A stretch of DNA of 64,000 bases from CAWJKP01 sp963843465 (GCA_963843465.1 CAWJKP010000001.1:558001-622000); one strand, 5' to 3'. Numbered from the stretch's first letter, positions 46,853 to 57,616 are shown. The notes: a model not told the origin generated them from the letters alone. Program-made: numbers and translations.

Positions 46853-47821
46853 GGCTGCGCCTTCGGGTTCGCAAACCGGGCATACTGAGCGTCGCCTTGC
46901 TGATCGGCGGGGGTGATTCCCGGAGGATGATCCCGCCGGGGGCGTCTTCGATCCGGGCGTCGGGATAGACGAGCCAGACCTGGCGGAGAACGTCGCGGAA
47001 CTCCCGCTTGAAGTCCTTCGCGTTGACGTACTCCTGGCCGAACTGGTCCCGGAGGTTCTCCCAGCTCAGCATGACTCCGCCCGCTTGTCTGATCCGGCAA
47101 AGCCGGTGGGCGAGCCACGTGTAAACGTCCAGGGCGAGTGCCGAATGCTTGAGGGCCGAGAGGGCCCGGTAGTCGAGGGGGACGGCGTGTTGGGCCAGAG
47201 TCTCGTAGAAATCGGTGGAGAGTTCCAGGACTCCCGGCCAGAGCGTTTGCTGTTGCCGTCGTGCTGGAGCCATGCCTCGAACCGCTTGATCGGCTTGGCG
47301 TCGACCGTGACCACCCTCCCTTCGGATTGCATGCCGATCGTCAGGCGGCAGCGGCCAGGGCCTCCATCTGCTTGCGGAACATCGTGTAGCCGCCCCGTTC
47401 GCCGCCGTTGGTCTGAATCCCCAGCGTCAGCAGGAATTGCCGCATGCTGTCGCCGAGTTCGACGCGGCGGTTCTGGGTGCGGATCGCCTCGGAACTCAGG
47501 TGGACCATCACGAGCCGGGGCGTCGTGCCGTAGGGCAACGGTTGCGGCTGCCATTCGCGGCCGTTCCAGAGCTTGCCCGCTTCGAGCAGGATGCTGAACG
47601 GCCCGTTGTGCCGCTCGAAGACCCGGGCCTCGGTGGAACGTCGCGGCATGCCGACCTGGCACATCACGGTATGCAGGAAGTCGGTTCGATCGGGCGGCTC
47701 GCTCAGGATGCGGTCGTAGGCTTCGACAGACGATCGGAGACGGGCCGGCGAGAACGCGTCGGCGTGTCTTCGAGTCGCTGCTCTTTGTGTCTCGCGTTTC
47801 TTCGAGTTCCGGTTTGGTCAC
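46770..47821 (-). CDS. repA: Plasmid replication initiator, RepA_C type, frameshifted
   Basis: The central block reads MPRRSTEARVFERHNGPFSILLEAG, LPYGTTPRLVMVHLSSEAIR and VELGDSMRQFLLTLGI. After shifts near 47340 and 47250 the C-terminal block reads TDFYETLAQHAVPLDYRALSALKHSALALDVYTWLAHRL and LRDQFGQEYVNAKDFKREFRDVLRQVWLVYPDA, the RepA_C winged-helix region. The last 15 codons are translated iterons, so the true stop may be elsewhere. Next to iterons and DnaA boxes it is a replication initiator. Confidence 0.78.
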
Positions 47822-47839
47822 GGTCGTAATTACGGAAAG

Positions 47840-48110
47840 TTACAGAATCGTGTTTGGCTCAGTTGGACGCGGGATCGCTTCTCTTCGCCCTTCCCTGATA
47901 CTCCTGGCCGAAGTGTTGTTCGGAAGTTCGCGAACCACGTCGGCCATGTTCTCGCCTTTCAAGGCACATTGGCTCTTGACTCGTTGATGCAGCGAGAGCG
48001 GGATGTCGATCGTCAACCGCTTCGTCTTGCCGGAGCGGTCCGAGACCCAATCGTCGGGCGTATTGGTCGGATTTCGCGGTCGGCTTGCCGCCGATGGTGA
48101 TCTTCTTCAT
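47840..48110 (-). CDS. Ribbon-helix-helix partition/regulatory protein, frameshifted
   Basis: The product of about 89 residues starts MKKITIGGKPTAKSDQYAR. After a one-base shift near 48050 it has DRSGKTKRLTIDIPLSLHQRV, the beta strand and first helix of an RHH fold, then GENMADVVREL. Its ATG overlaps the ParA stop. This is the usual layout of a type Ib partition pair (ParA plus ParG/Omega-like protein). Confidence 0.68.
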
Positions 48111-48731
48111 GCGGCGAACTCCATGATCTCGTCGACCAGACTGAGGACCTCCTTGCCGGCTGGGTGGTCGGGGCCGTCTCGAAGACCGTTTGTCCCTGGG
48201 CGGCGGACTCGGCCAAGGCGACCCGCTGACAGATCGCGGCCTTCAGAACGGGGATCGGATAGCCGCCAAAGCGTCGACCACGTCGCGACCGAGGGCCGTA
48301 TTCACGATTTTACGATTAATCGCAAATGCGGATTTCAGGCTCGGCTTGAAGACCGTGGCCTCGTTCATCAGGTCGACGATTTCCTTCGCCGCCCACACGT
48401 CGTAAGGGGACGGCTGGACCGGAATCAGGACGAGGTCGCTGGCCATGATGGCGGAGCGGGCGACGTCGTAAACTCGCGGCGGACCGTCGATGATGACCAC
48501 GTCATACCCTTGGCCAGGGTCGGAAGCTCTTTATGAATCGAGGCTCGGGAAGCCCGGCGACGGGGAAGAGCGGTTCGCCCGTCGGGCGGCGGCCCAATCG
48601 AGGGCCGAGCCCTGCGGGTCGGCATCGACGAGGAGAACCCGATGCTTGTGCCGCGAGAGTGCGTCGGCGACGTTGATGGCGAGCGTGGTCTTGCCCACAC
48701 CCCCTTTTTGGTTGAGAAAACTAACGATCAT
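48107..48731 (-). CDS. parA: ParA-family partition ATPase, frameshifted
   Basis: The product of about 208 residues starts MIVSFLNQKGGVGKTTLAIN, a deviant Walker A. VLLVDADPQGSALDWAAAR (Walker A'), VIIDGPPRV (Walker B) and LVLIPVQPSPYDVWA follow. Shifts lie near 48540, 48260 and 48165. The length is that of short type Ib ParA proteins lacking an N-terminal DNA-binding domain. Partition of a low-copy replicon is the expected role. Confidence 0.8.
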
Positions 48732-49209
48732 GAATACCTGCCAGAAATGCGATTGTGCGGAATTGCGACTCTCCGTGTATCACCATTTCCAGAGATGGTC
48801 AAACACAGAATTTACGGCAACGCGGAGATACAGAAAGGCGGAAGCGATTTCCCAAATTTCCCGGGGAAATTCCGCCTAAGCAGAGCATAGGGAAGACGCC
48901 TGACAACAAAATGCTGTTTCAGGATTGCAGAAATGCTGAATTGCCGATCCCTGGGGAGTCTCGGGGTGCTTGGGGTTCTTCCGGAGGTGGCGAAGGGGAA
49001 CGTGCCTTGCCGGGACGCAGAGCTTCAGTCAAGGCAAGCCGCCGTCCGCCAGGTACGGCGGTCGCGTTGCAGAATTGGGGATAATGCAGCCGAGCGCGGG
49101 CCATGCCGACGCTCGGACACGATGATGATACCGATATTGGCTCGCGTTGGTCGGAGCCAGCGCGAGGGGGGAGTGACGTGAAGGAAGTAGAGACCGGGGA
49201 GGGCGATTA
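48732..49209. other. Gene-free stretch upstream of parA
   Basis: About 480 bp with no supported gene. It probably holds the parA promoter and perhaps a centromere-like site, but I see no convincing repeat series. Confidence 0.4.
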
Positions 49210-49456
49210 TTACACGGAGTCGGCGGCTTTCGCCTTGACGAGGTTCTTGGTGTTTACGCGCTTGGGAAGGCCTGGCTCATTCCATTCGATGTCTGCCATG
49301 ATGATGCCCGTGTCGAGGCGATGTAAAACGTTCACCTTGCCTGGGGCGGACGGCATGTTGTTCTGGGTATCGGTGCTGGCGAGCTATGAAGTTTTGGCTG
49401 TAAGCGACAGTATCGCCCACTTCAATTGCGGGATCAATTTTGGACTGGTCGGACAC
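49210..49456 (-). CDS. Small plasmid protein, frameshifted
   Basis: From GTG 49456 the frame reads SDQSKIDPAIEVGDTVAYSQNF and, after a shift near 49365, PSAPGKVNVLHRLDTGIIMADIEWNEPGLPKRVN. It is about 80 residues and beta-rich, resembling small proteins common in plasmid and ICE backbones. No function known. Confidence 0.55.
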
Positions 49457-49529
49457 GTTGGGAGTCTGAAGTGTTGTTTCGCATCAATATCGACTCCGGG
49501 CCTGGCGATGTCAATGATAGGGACCGTCG

Positions 49530-49705
49530 TTACCGGGGCCGCTCCACGGGGTTCTTCCCGGCGAGTGCCTGCTCGTAAAGTTCGTATGCCCGGCGGCGGG
49601 TGGCCTCGGAATCGGGCCAGTCTCGCTGGGCGGTGGCCTGCTCCAGGAACGCCGCGAGGGCAGGCGGGCGAGGAACAGGTCGTCGAGGATGTCGTCGTCG
49701 GTCAT
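49530..49705 (-). CDS. Small plasmid protein, frameshifted
   Basis: The 58-residue helical product reads MTDDDILDDLFLARPPALAAFL, then WPDSEATRRRAYELYEQAL and NPVERPR, after correcting one shift near 49660. Function unknown. Confidence 0.5.
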
Positions 49706-49922
49706 GGTGGCTATGCCTTGTCGTCCGTTCCGTTGATGAATACCTCCATGTCGCCGTAGAAGCAACCGTCCCTGGCCCTATGATTGAGATCTAGATTCAG
49801 ACGTCGCTAAGGAGAATGGCGGCCGATAAAAAAAATGGCCGGTGGCTTACCTCCGTTGTGATACACTACGAGTGTTGCGGCGGATGGTCCGCCGCAGGGA
49901 CTCAATCACAAGGAGGTAAGCT

Positions 49923-51045
49923 ATGACGAATAATACAGCATTTATCGGACTTGACACGCACAAAGAAACGATCGCCGTCGCCATCGCCGAGGAGGGCCGA
50001 GCCGGCGAGATCCGTTATTACGGCCAAGTTCCAAATGAGCCAGCGGCGGTATTGAAGCTCGTCAAGAACCTCGCCGGCAAGTACGGCAAACTGTGATTTT
50101 GCTACGAGGCAGGGCCGTGCGGCTATGGTCTGCAACGCCAGATCGCTGGCTTTGGTCACGACTGCGTGGTCATCGCACCGTCGCACACGCCCACAAAGAA
50201 GGGCATACGCATCAAGAATGATCGGCGCGATGCCCTGGAACTGGCCCGGCTGCATCGCTCCGGGGACTTGACTCCGATCTGGGTGCCCGATAAGGCGCAT
50301 GAGGCGATTCGCGACCTGGTTCGTTCACGCATCACGGCGATGGAAATGCTCAAGAGATATCGTCAGCACCTCCAAGGCTTTCTGCTTCGGCATGGCCGGA
50401 TATTCCATGGCAAAACCCATTGGACGAAATCCCATATCAATTGGATTCGCTGCCAGCGATTCGATCACCCAGCCCACCATATCCTCATCGAGGAAAGTCT
50501 GGCAGCGATCCGGGATAGCAATGACCGGCTCGAACGGCTGGAGCAGCAGATCATGAAGCTGCTGCCGGATTGGACGCTGGCACCGGTGGTGCAAGCATTC
50601 CAGGCGATGCGGGATCTCGCAGATTGCCGCCGTGATCCTGGTCTCCGAGATCGGTGACTTCCATCGTTTCACTCATCCCCGGCAGCTCGTGAGCTACCTG
50701 GGCCTGTCACCGTCCGAGCATTCATCGGGAACGGATCAATCGCGGGCCAATCACCAAGGCCGGATCGGCAAGAGGACGGCGCGTGCTCATCGAAGGGGCT
50801 TGGGCTTACCGGATACCTGCCCGCGTGAGCAATTATGCGCCGGGCGGCACGTCGGGTTGACGAAGGAAGTTCTTGAAATCGCGTGGAAGGGGCAGATCAG
50901 GCTTTGCCAGCGGTATCGGTCGATGTGCGCGCGAGGCAAGAATCACAACGTGGTTGTCACCGCCATTGCCCGCGAAATGGTTTGCTTCCTCTGGGCAATT
51001 GCACGAACCGTCAAGCTACCGTCGCCCGCGGCTCTTGCTTCATAA
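49923..51045 (+). pseudogene. IS110-family transposase with in-frame stop
   Basis: MTNNTAFIGLDTHKETIAVAIAEE starts a RuvC-like DEDD domain. IAPSHTPTKKGIRIKNDRRDALELARL is the second conserved block, and the C-terminal Tnp_20-like part with ILVSEIGDFHRFTHPRQLVSYLGLSPSEHSSG carries the serine region. A TGA after GKYGKL (50095-50097) interrupts the frame where the family has RFCYEAGPCGYG, and a shift near 50640 splits the end. An AAGGAGG site precedes ATG 49923. The non-coding flank 49790-49922 may encode the bridge RNA known for IS110 elements. Confidence 0.8.
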
Positions 51046-51331
51046 CCAGAGCAGTCGTACATAGACCCCACGGCTAACGCTGGGGGCAGAGTTCAGTCAG
51101 GCAATCCGAGGGATTCCGTTTTAGCCGTTCTGTTTACACACAAACAGAAACGATGCTCGATCCCAGGCTCCGGAAGGCCAAGACGAAAAACGGTCCTGCG
51201 GTATCCAACCCGCGTATAAGAGTGTGATAGGCCGTCGCTCTAGTAACTCTGTCCCCAGCCCTGGCCGTGGCCCATCCAACGCATCAGCGATGCCGGCAGC
51301 GTTCCATCCCTGCTGCAAAAAACACTTGCAA

Positions 51332-51526
51332 TCAATCATAAGAGCGGATCATGTCGTCGTGCTTTTCCAGCCAGACTTCGGTGCCTCCGCATTCGCCGTG
51401 GATGCGGAAAGTGCAGCAGTAGGTATGGACGTAGCAAGAGAGTGGGCCGAAGGCAGGGCCGACAAAGCCCCAATCGTCCATTTCCTGATCGGGGTCGGTT
51501 CGGCCATGATAGAGCCGGAGGAACAT
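51332..51526 (-). CDS. Small conserved plasmid protein
   Basis: The 64-residue product reads MFLRLYHGRTDPDQEMDDWGF then GPAFGPLSCYVHTYCCTFRIH and WLEKHDDMIRSYD. It is rich in aromatic residues and Cys and recurs beside plasmid backbones in my experience of such clusters. The start may lie upstream. The stretch 51046-51331 between it and the IS110 gene holds only the IS right flank. Confidence 0.5.
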   Translation of the reverse strand: MFLRLYHGRTDPDQEMDDWGFVGPAFGPLSCYVHTYCCTFRIHGECGGTEVWLEKHDDMIRSYD

Positions 51527-51661
51527 TTTGCCGGGAGCGAGTGGGTACCTTTGGGGACCAGGAGTGGGCATGGCTTCGTGGCCGGGACTGGTTCTCCGGG
51601 CCGCACGCCCGGGGTTCGGCATTCTTGCCGGTGGACAGCACGCCAGCGTCGAAGGCGGCTT

Positions 51662-52081
51662 TCAGTGCCGCTTCAACTTGCCAGACGGCAATATTGTGGA
51701 AGTCGAGCGAATCACTATTGCGTGTCTGAGCGTCGCAATGCCGAGATGCTCGCGGAGGATTTCCCTGATTGGTTGATTGGGCTGGATCACGGGGCGGTAC
51801 TCCTGCTCGCCGGACTCGTCACTAGGGCGCTTGGCATGGGGATGCGGCAATTAACGTCAACACCTTCGAAGAGTATAGCGACTGTGCTGACGAGGTAGCC
51901 GATGCGGTTTACGAAGTGAAAGCCGTTAACCAGATACTGGTCCCCGTCATCGCCATCGACGAGGTCAAACTGCGCCCTTGGTTTCGCCGTCGCAACGAGT
52001 TCGAGTTCCTCGCCGGGACGCCAGCAGACCCCGTGGCCGTCGCCGCGATAAGGTGGTGAAGAGTTTGTCAATCGGTTTCAT
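51662..52081 (-). CDS. Hypothetical plasmid protein, frameshifted
   Basis: MKPIDKLFTTLS starts in one frame. WRPGEELELVATAKPRAQFDLVDGDDGDQYLVNGFHFVNRIGYLVS follows in the second, and EYRPVIQPNQPIREILREHLG, ATLRHAIVIRSTSTILPSGKLKRH in the third. About 140 residues, beta-rich C terminus. Function unknown. Confidence 0.5.
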
Positions 52082-52113
52082 GGGCGAGACTCCTTCTTTG
52101 GTTGGTGGTTGAT

Positions 52114-52590
52114 TCACTTGTTGAACAATGGTTCGCTGTAATTGTGGCCTGGCGTCACCAGGAGCGGGGCGAAGTCCTCCGAATCGACATCCAAGCCATC
52201 CTGTGCAGTGACCGCCTCCCGCTGCGCTACGGCGACGGCTTCGATTGGGTCCAGGGCTTCGACGAAGGCGTAATACGTCTCCGTGCCGCTGTCGTTGGCG
52301 TAGTCGGGGTAGAGCAGCAGGACCGAGTAGGGTTTCTTGCCGGAGTCGCTTCCGTCGGTCGGGACGGCTTCCCATTGCGATCTCGGCAGCTTCAGGAATG
52401 TGCCATCGGGCTGTTGCTCGCGGACGTTGCATGGCCCTTCGGCTTCAAGGGCTTCGTCGTCGCGATCCCGGAACTCGCCTTCCTGCCAGTTCTCGGCGGC
52501 GGTTCGTGCATCCTCGGCCTCAACCTCGAAGTAGCTGATGGCGCGCTCAATGACTCCGACCAGGTAGGTCTTCGTTGCTGTTTTCGTCAT
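52114..52590 (-). CDS. Hypothetical plasmid protein
   Basis: The 158-residue protein is intact: MTKTATKTYLVGVIERAISYFEVEAEDARTAAENW, then a middle acidic segment and SVLLLYPDYANDSGTETYYAFVEALDPIEAVAVAQREA. GGAG lies about 8 bp before ATG 52590. It is a two-part alpha/beta protein of unknown role, co-directional with the small-gene cluster. Confidence 0.6.
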   Translation of the reverse strand: MTKTATKTYLVGVIERAISYFEVEAEDARTAAENWQEGEFRDRDDEALEAEGPCNVREQQPDGTFLKLPRSQWEAVPTDGSDSGKKPYSVLLLYPDYANDSGTETYYAFVEALDPIEAVAVAQREAVTAQDGLDVDSEDFAPLLVTPGHNYSEPLFNK

Positions 52591-52616
52591 AGTCGTGATC
52601 TCCTTTCGGTTGGTGG

Positions 52617-53370
52617 TTAAGACTGTTTCTCGAAGACCATGCACATGTCGTGCAGGCCGGGGATGAAGCTGCTGCGGTAGACTTTCTTCGAACTGCTGGC
52701 GCCGTGGCTGAAGCGGATGATGTCGGTGCAGCACTGCCGGAGTCCGGCATCGAAGGCAAGCCGTTTGGTGTGCCAGGTGAGAGGGACGAAGCCCGCCTCG
52801 CGGTCGTAGTAATCGCCCATCAGAATCGCCAGCTTGCCGCCAGGTTTCAGGGCGCGGGCGCAGTTGCGGATGAACTGGCGGTAGCGCTGGAGGAAATGCT
52901 CCAGCGTCGGTGAACGCGACAGGTCGCGGGGATCGTCGGCGTACAGCTTCTGCCGCCAGTAAGGCGGGATGAGCCCAGATGAAGTCGAAGGTCTCCGCGG
53001 CGGAGAAGTCATTCGGGTCGCAGGCGTCGAAGCCCTGATGAATGTCGCAGGACATGCAGGCGATGCCGAGTTCATTGCAGACATCGCGGCAGGTGCCGCT
53101 GCCGGCCATTGGGTCCAGGATCAGGGACGGCCGGAAATAGAGCAGCAGATCTTTGATGAGGTTGCCGCCGCAGTTGCCGGGCTAGTTGCGGTCGCCATAC
53201 TCGCCGGCGCGGTGGAAGTGGTACAGGCTGGTCAGGTGCGGGACAGGGCTCGCATTCCGGGGTGCGAGTGGCAGCCGAGCATAGACGGGTCGGTCACGCT
53301 CCTCTGTTCGAGGCGCGACCCGTTTCAGGCGGCTGGCGTAGAAGGGATTGGCGGTGGTTGTGTGGTTCAT
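52617..53370 (-). CDS. Orphan DNA methyltransferase with in-frame stop and frameshift
   Basis: Motif I DPMAGSGTCRDVCNELG and motif IV HPPYWRQKLYADDP identify an amino-methyltransferase, and the C-terminal part has LKPGGKLAILMGDYYDR. The N-terminal FYASRLKRVAPRTEE to HRAGEYGDRN is separated from PGNCGGNLIKDLLLYFRPS by an in-frame TAG at 53182-53184, and a shift lies near 52970. No restriction gene is adjacent. A plasmid-borne orphan methylase for anti-restriction or regulation is likely. Confidence 0.7.
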
Positions 53371-53611
53371 GGTTGGTCTCCTTTCGTTTGTTGTTGGTCG
53401 TTGAGTTCGTCGATGATGTCGTCGCCGGTCATCTCGGCAGCGAAATGCATCAGGGCCGTGTCGAGGGCATCCCGGAAGCTGTGCCCCTGACGTGGCAGTA
53501 GTGCATCGCGTCGGCGAGAAAATCGACGAGGTTGGAGTGATCGTCGTCGTCGGAGTAGGCGGTGATCGCCTGCTGGCAGCGATCCGCCCGTTGCTGGTTG
53601 CTCGGGGTCAT
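53367..53611 (-). CDS. Small plasmid protein, frameshifted
   Basis: MTPSNQQRADRCQQAITAYSDDDDHSNLVDFLADAMHYCH and, after a shift near 53485, FRDALDTALMHFAAEMTGDDIIDEL. About 80 residues, helical. Overlaps its upstream neighbour by ATGA, so it is part of an operon. Confidence 0.55.
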
Positions 53612-53969
53612 GGCTGCCTCCGATCGATGTCGGCCAGGTAGCCGCCATAGGCTTTCCAGGTGAAATCGCTGGTATCGACGACGACGATGCCCGCATTGCC
53701 TGGGCTGTCGTCTTCCATTCGGTCCTTGTTCCGAACGTCGGCCAGCGAGAAGTCATTCGACGAAATCCCGAGGCTCAGGTTGCCGTCGATGTTGGCGTGG
53801 CAGATGCCGACGAAGCGGGCGGCGGCATAGGCCGCGTCCGAGAACCGTCCATTCATCCGAACCTTGAGCTGGTCCAGCCAGGCGGTACGGCGTCGCCGTG
53901 CCAGTGAAGATAGACCGTTGGGGACACGCGGTTCCGGTCGAAGAAGACGATGCAAGCTCGATTGCCCAT
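53608..53969 (-). CDS. Hypothetical plasmid protein, frameshifted
   Basis: MGNRACIVFFDRNRVSPTVYLHWHGDAVP and, after a shift near 53880, AWLDQLKVRMNGRFSDAAYAAARFVGICHANIDGNLSLGI with VDTSDFTWKAYGG at the end. AAGGAGG precedes the ATG. Such proteins recur in ICE and plasmid cargo; function unknown. Confidence 0.6.
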
Positions 53970-54489
53970 GTCACGCCTCCTTCTGTCGGTTTCGGGGGCG
54001 TCGCCGAAGAGATCGTCGGCGGCCAACTCCAGCGTGAGCCAGGTGATGCCCAACTCGGCATCCTTATGGCGATCAACCTGTTGCAGCACTTCCCAGGCTT
54101 GCTCTTCGCTTAAGTCTGGCCGGATGGACTGCACGTCCTCGATGCCCCAGATGGCTGCGATGTGCCGATGCTTCGCGAGAAGCTCATGGATGTCCACGCC
54201 CGATTCGGCGTGCTGGCAATCGCCTTCGGATTGCCCTTGGCGGTGCTCGACGATGGCATCTCGAAGTAGTGGCTCGTAGTGGTCGCCACGCCAGGAGTTC
54301 GCGCCGAAGGCGATGTTGCCGAGGGCGAGCTTATCGAGATCGAACACGGCGCAGCGGATTGCAACTCGAAGAGGATGCCGAGCATGCGGCGGCGGGGCTC
54401 ATCCGGGTCGTGGAAGATCACGACGTGGAACGGGGTGCCGCAGATGCCGTTGCGATGATGGCCGATGGCGATATTTGCTTGAGCTTCAT
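53970..54489 (-). CDS. Hypothetical plasmid protein, frameshifted
   Basis: ANIAIGHHRNGICGTPFHVVIFHDPDEPRRRMLGILFEL is followed, after a shift near 54360, by FDLDKLALGNIAFGANSWRGD and SEEQAWEVLQQVDRHKDAELGITWLTLELAADDLFG. About 170 residues. The start codon region at 54489 seems to lack one base. The stop is uncertain. Function unknown. Confidence 0.5.
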
Positions 54490-54491
54490 GG

Positions 54492-54653
54492 TTACCTCCC
54501 GTCAGAAGCGGTGACGACGAGGCGGAGTTCCTGAAACTCGCGTTCGAGGTCATCGTAGGCCGTGTCGAAGTCTGAGTCGCAACCTGCGGAAAGTTCGTCG
54601 GCCAATTGGACAAAGCGGGAGGTGATGGCGTGATGGTCGGTGTGGTATTGCAT
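54492..54653 (-). CDS. Small plasmid protein
   Basis: The intact 53-residue product reads MQYHTDHHAITSRFVQLADEL, then DFDTAYDDLEREFQELRL. It ends three bases before the next gene's start. Helical; function unknown. Confidence 0.5.
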   Translation of the reverse strand: MQYHTDHHAITSRFVQLADELSAGCDSDFDTAYDDLEREFQELRLVVTASDGR

Positions 54654-54704
54654 GGTCTGATTCCTTTCAGTTGTGGGCGGGCATCGAGCACCCGCCCGGT
54701 TGCG

Positions 54705-54916
54705 TTAGTCTTTCTTTTCAGTGGCGACGCGGAGGGTGATCCGGCCGTCGAGCGGCACACAGTCGAGCTGGATGTTGAATCCCTTGCCGTCGGCGTGTGG
54801 CCATACGCTTCCGATTCGCGTCCAGAAGCCCTTCTTTCCGTCACGGTCGCGTACTTGGTAGGCGACGTGGGTGGGGATTTCGAGGTGGTGCCTTCGGTTG
54901 GTTTGGTGTCAGACAT
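54705..54916 (-). CDS. Small plasmid protein, frameshifted
   Basis: After a one-base shift near 54880 the frame reads PTHVAYQVRDRDGKKGFWTRIGSVWPH and NIQLDCVPLDGRITLRVATEKKD, a beta-rich protein of about 70 residues common in plasmid backbones. Function unknown. Confidence 0.55.
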
Positions 54917-55416
54917 GGTTGGTCTCCTTCTTTGTTTTTCCGGCCACACCATCGCGGCCTGATGGCACAGCGAACAAAGCCCCCGAATGCCGGGGCACTT
55001 GCGCATCGCGCCAAGCGAAAGACGGAGGGTCCGCATAGCGGAAACCGTCTTGGCAGCTTGCCGAACCGGTGGGGGCTTTAGCTTGCCCATCACAAAGGCC
55101 GTGGGGGGTGCTGGCACAAACTGGGGAGACCGGCCGATCAATACCGAACCACGAATGGCTCTCGTGATCCCCTGCTCAGGACCTGCCTGCCTGGCGAATA
55201 CCGTGGACGGCGGGGGAACGGACGATGCGGGAGGAGAATGCGATGCCATGCCGACGGCTCTATGCTCCAGCACGCCGATGGGGAGCGGCGGCTTATCTTG
55301 AAAGCAAAGCGACGAAAAGAAAAACGCAACAGCCGGATGCCTCCGGTTGTCCATGAAAGGAATCAAGACGGCTATGACGCGACGGCGGGCTATGACAGCG
55401 AAGGGCAAGAACTCGT
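54917..55416. other. Gene-free stretch
   Basis: About 500 bp upstream of the small-gene block. It has no supported gene. It may contain the promoter of the minus-strand block. I see no clear oriT or nick-site motif. Confidence 0.4.
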
Positions 55417-55659
55417 GTGGCCGCGTCCCGCCTCGGGCTGCAAGCGATCGCCCGGCGAGTGAAACCGGAGTTGAAAACCGCCATGCGATCCGTCCAGGCG
55501 GAACTGCGAAAGGCGGTCAATGAACTGCAAGCCGGGATGAAGCTCAAGGGCGTTCCCGAAGAACACTTGCGGCATTTCGAGCATTGCACGTCATCGGCAG
55601 GGCATGAATTTCACTTCAAATACGAGAAGCCGAAGGACGTTACCTGGGATACGTACTGA
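55417..55659 (+). CDS. Hypothetical small helical protein
   Basis: The 80-residue frame reads LQAIARRVKPELKTAMRSVQ, AELRKAVNELQAGMK and EHLRHFEHCTSSAGHEFHF, mostly amphipathic helix. The start is uncertain: an upstream fragment beginning near 55354 (ATGAAAGGAATC) may belong to it. No family recognised. The stretch 55660-56108 downstream holds no gene. Confidence 0.4.
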   Translation: MAASRLGLQAIARRVKPELKTAMRSVQAELRKAVNELQAGMKLKGVPEEHLRHFEHCTSSAGHEFHFKYEKPKDVTWDTY

Positions 55660-56108
55660 TCGTCCCACTTCCCAGGTGGGACGATACGGCTGCTGAAAAA
55701 CAACGGAATAATTCCGTTTTCTTAACCCACCTCCCAATCTAGGTTTGCGTCGCAGACCATTCCTGCCTCGGCGTCCCACTTGGGGCGCTCGCCCCTGCAA
55801 ATGGGGCCATAGAGGTGTCTTGCGAACGAGCCAGGTTGCGGCTGCCAAGACGATTGAACTGCTCGGTCGGTTCCTCAAGAAGTAACTGGCCCGCAATTAG
55901 AGAACCCGGGCGGGAGGGGCGAATCCCTCCCGCCATTTCACACAAAGTTTCAGAGACCGGACCACAAACCGGTCGCATTAAGGGAGGAAGATGCTATGGG
56001 ACGAGCGGCGAGACATCTGTAGAATCGTTGCTATGTTTCAACTCTAATTGATGGAGATCCCTATGCAGAACCCCCACGATAATAGCTAAAGCATGCCCCG
56101 CCGCCTTC

Positions 56109-57227
56109 GTGCAGGATAGCACACTGGTGGTGGTTATTGAAATGAGTTTATCAAGCTGGCTTGTCGCCGGCATGATACCTGGCGTTAGCCGCGATCCGCT
56201 GAAGAAACTCGATCCCAACCCGGAAGAACTGCTGAAGCTTCTGCATCGCTGGCGGGATGAGGCGATCAAGGCGGAAAAGAGATCACCCGGATTGCGGTCG
56301 CCTATGAAACCGGGCGCGATAGTTTCTGGCTGGCCCGTTGGCTGCGCAGTCGCGGCATTGATGCCCATGTGATCCATGCCACCAGTGTCGCAATATCACG
56401 CGAACATCGGCGGGCTAAAACGGATCGGATCGATACGGCAATGCTGCGGCGTGGTTTCCTTGGCTGGCTACGCGGCGAGCCTGGGCACTGCAGCATGGCA
56501 ATCGTTCCGACCGTGGAGGAAGAGGATGCCAAACGCCCGCACCGCGAGCGTGAAGCGTTGGTCCATGAGCGTACCAGCATTGTCAACAGGATGAAGTCGG
56601 TCCTGATCCAGTTCGGGGTGCGTAACTTCAACCCAGCATTACGCAAAGCACCAGAGAAGCTGGACGCTGTCCGTACGCCAGAGGGCGTGCCTCTGCCGCA
56701 TAACACCATGGCAATGCTTCGGCGTCATATGGAGCGCAACCGGGTGATTGACGAACAAATCAAGGCCATTGAACAGCAGCGACAACAGCGCCTGGAACAA
56801 AACCCTGCCGAGAAATGTAACGCCATGGTTTTAATGCTGGCGCAAATCATTGGGCTTGGCATTGAAACAGCCGAACAACTGGTGCGTGAGATGTTGTCCC
56901 GAGAGTTTCGCGACCGCAAGGCAGTGGCGCGCTATGCTGGATTGACCGGCTCACCGGACGAAAGCGGATCGAAACGTCGTGAGAAAGGGCTTGTCCCGTT
57001 CAGGCAATGAACGAGTGCGTAACATACTGATCCAATTGTCCTGGCGCATGGTGATGTTCCAGCCCGAGAGCGATCTGGTGCTTTGGTACAAGAAGCGTAC
57101 TGAGAACGCAAAGGGGTCGCGCAAACCCCTTATTGTGGCGCTCGCACGCAAATTGATCATTGCCCTCTGGCGTTACGTGGACACCGGCTTGGTGCCGGAA
57201 GGTTTCAACATACGCCAAGCGGCATGA
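56109..57227 (+). CDS. IS110-family transposase (second type), frameshifted
   Basis: From GTG 56109 the protein reads QDSTLVVVIEMSLSSWLVAGM (the first RuvC-like strand, with Glu where Asp is usual). After a shift near 56278 it has ISREHRRAKTDRIDTAMLRRGFLGWL, MLAQIIGLGIETAEQLVREM and AVARYAGLTGSPDESGSKRR with the catalytic Ser region. A second shift near 57000 leads to NILIQLSWRMVMFQPESDLVLWY. It is distinct from the transposase at 49923. The stretch 57228-57616 is probably its right flank and holds no gene. Confidence 0.78.
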
Positions 57228-57616
57228 GCGGGAATATGATCAAGAACGAAAACAGGAGAACAGAACACACCAAGTTTTGGCCTTCCGGCGTTTATAGCGA
57301 CGAATGGCCAGGAACGATCCGAGGTAGCGGTTGCTCGCAATACGACATGGCTTGAATGCCGGGAGGAAGAATGGGCACCGCTGCTTCGGAGCTTCGCTAC
57401 CGATGCGCATAGTTGCATCATGGTTCGGATTCAAATGAATCCACCGAATATAAGGATGTGGCGCGATGATCGTAAGATCGCTCGCCAATGGAAGCGGGCT
57501 CCACCTCGTGTCGTATTTTTTATTTTAACACCATCGGCCGGTGCAATCCAGCAAGTAACGAAAGGAAGTGTGCGTCATGTTTTAGTGATTGACTTTGAAA
57601 GTCCCATATAAGTCCT

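Noticed and set aside
49103..49759. A 218-codon plus-strand frame
   Set aside because: It is the antisense shadow of two small minus-strand genes that have better protein character.
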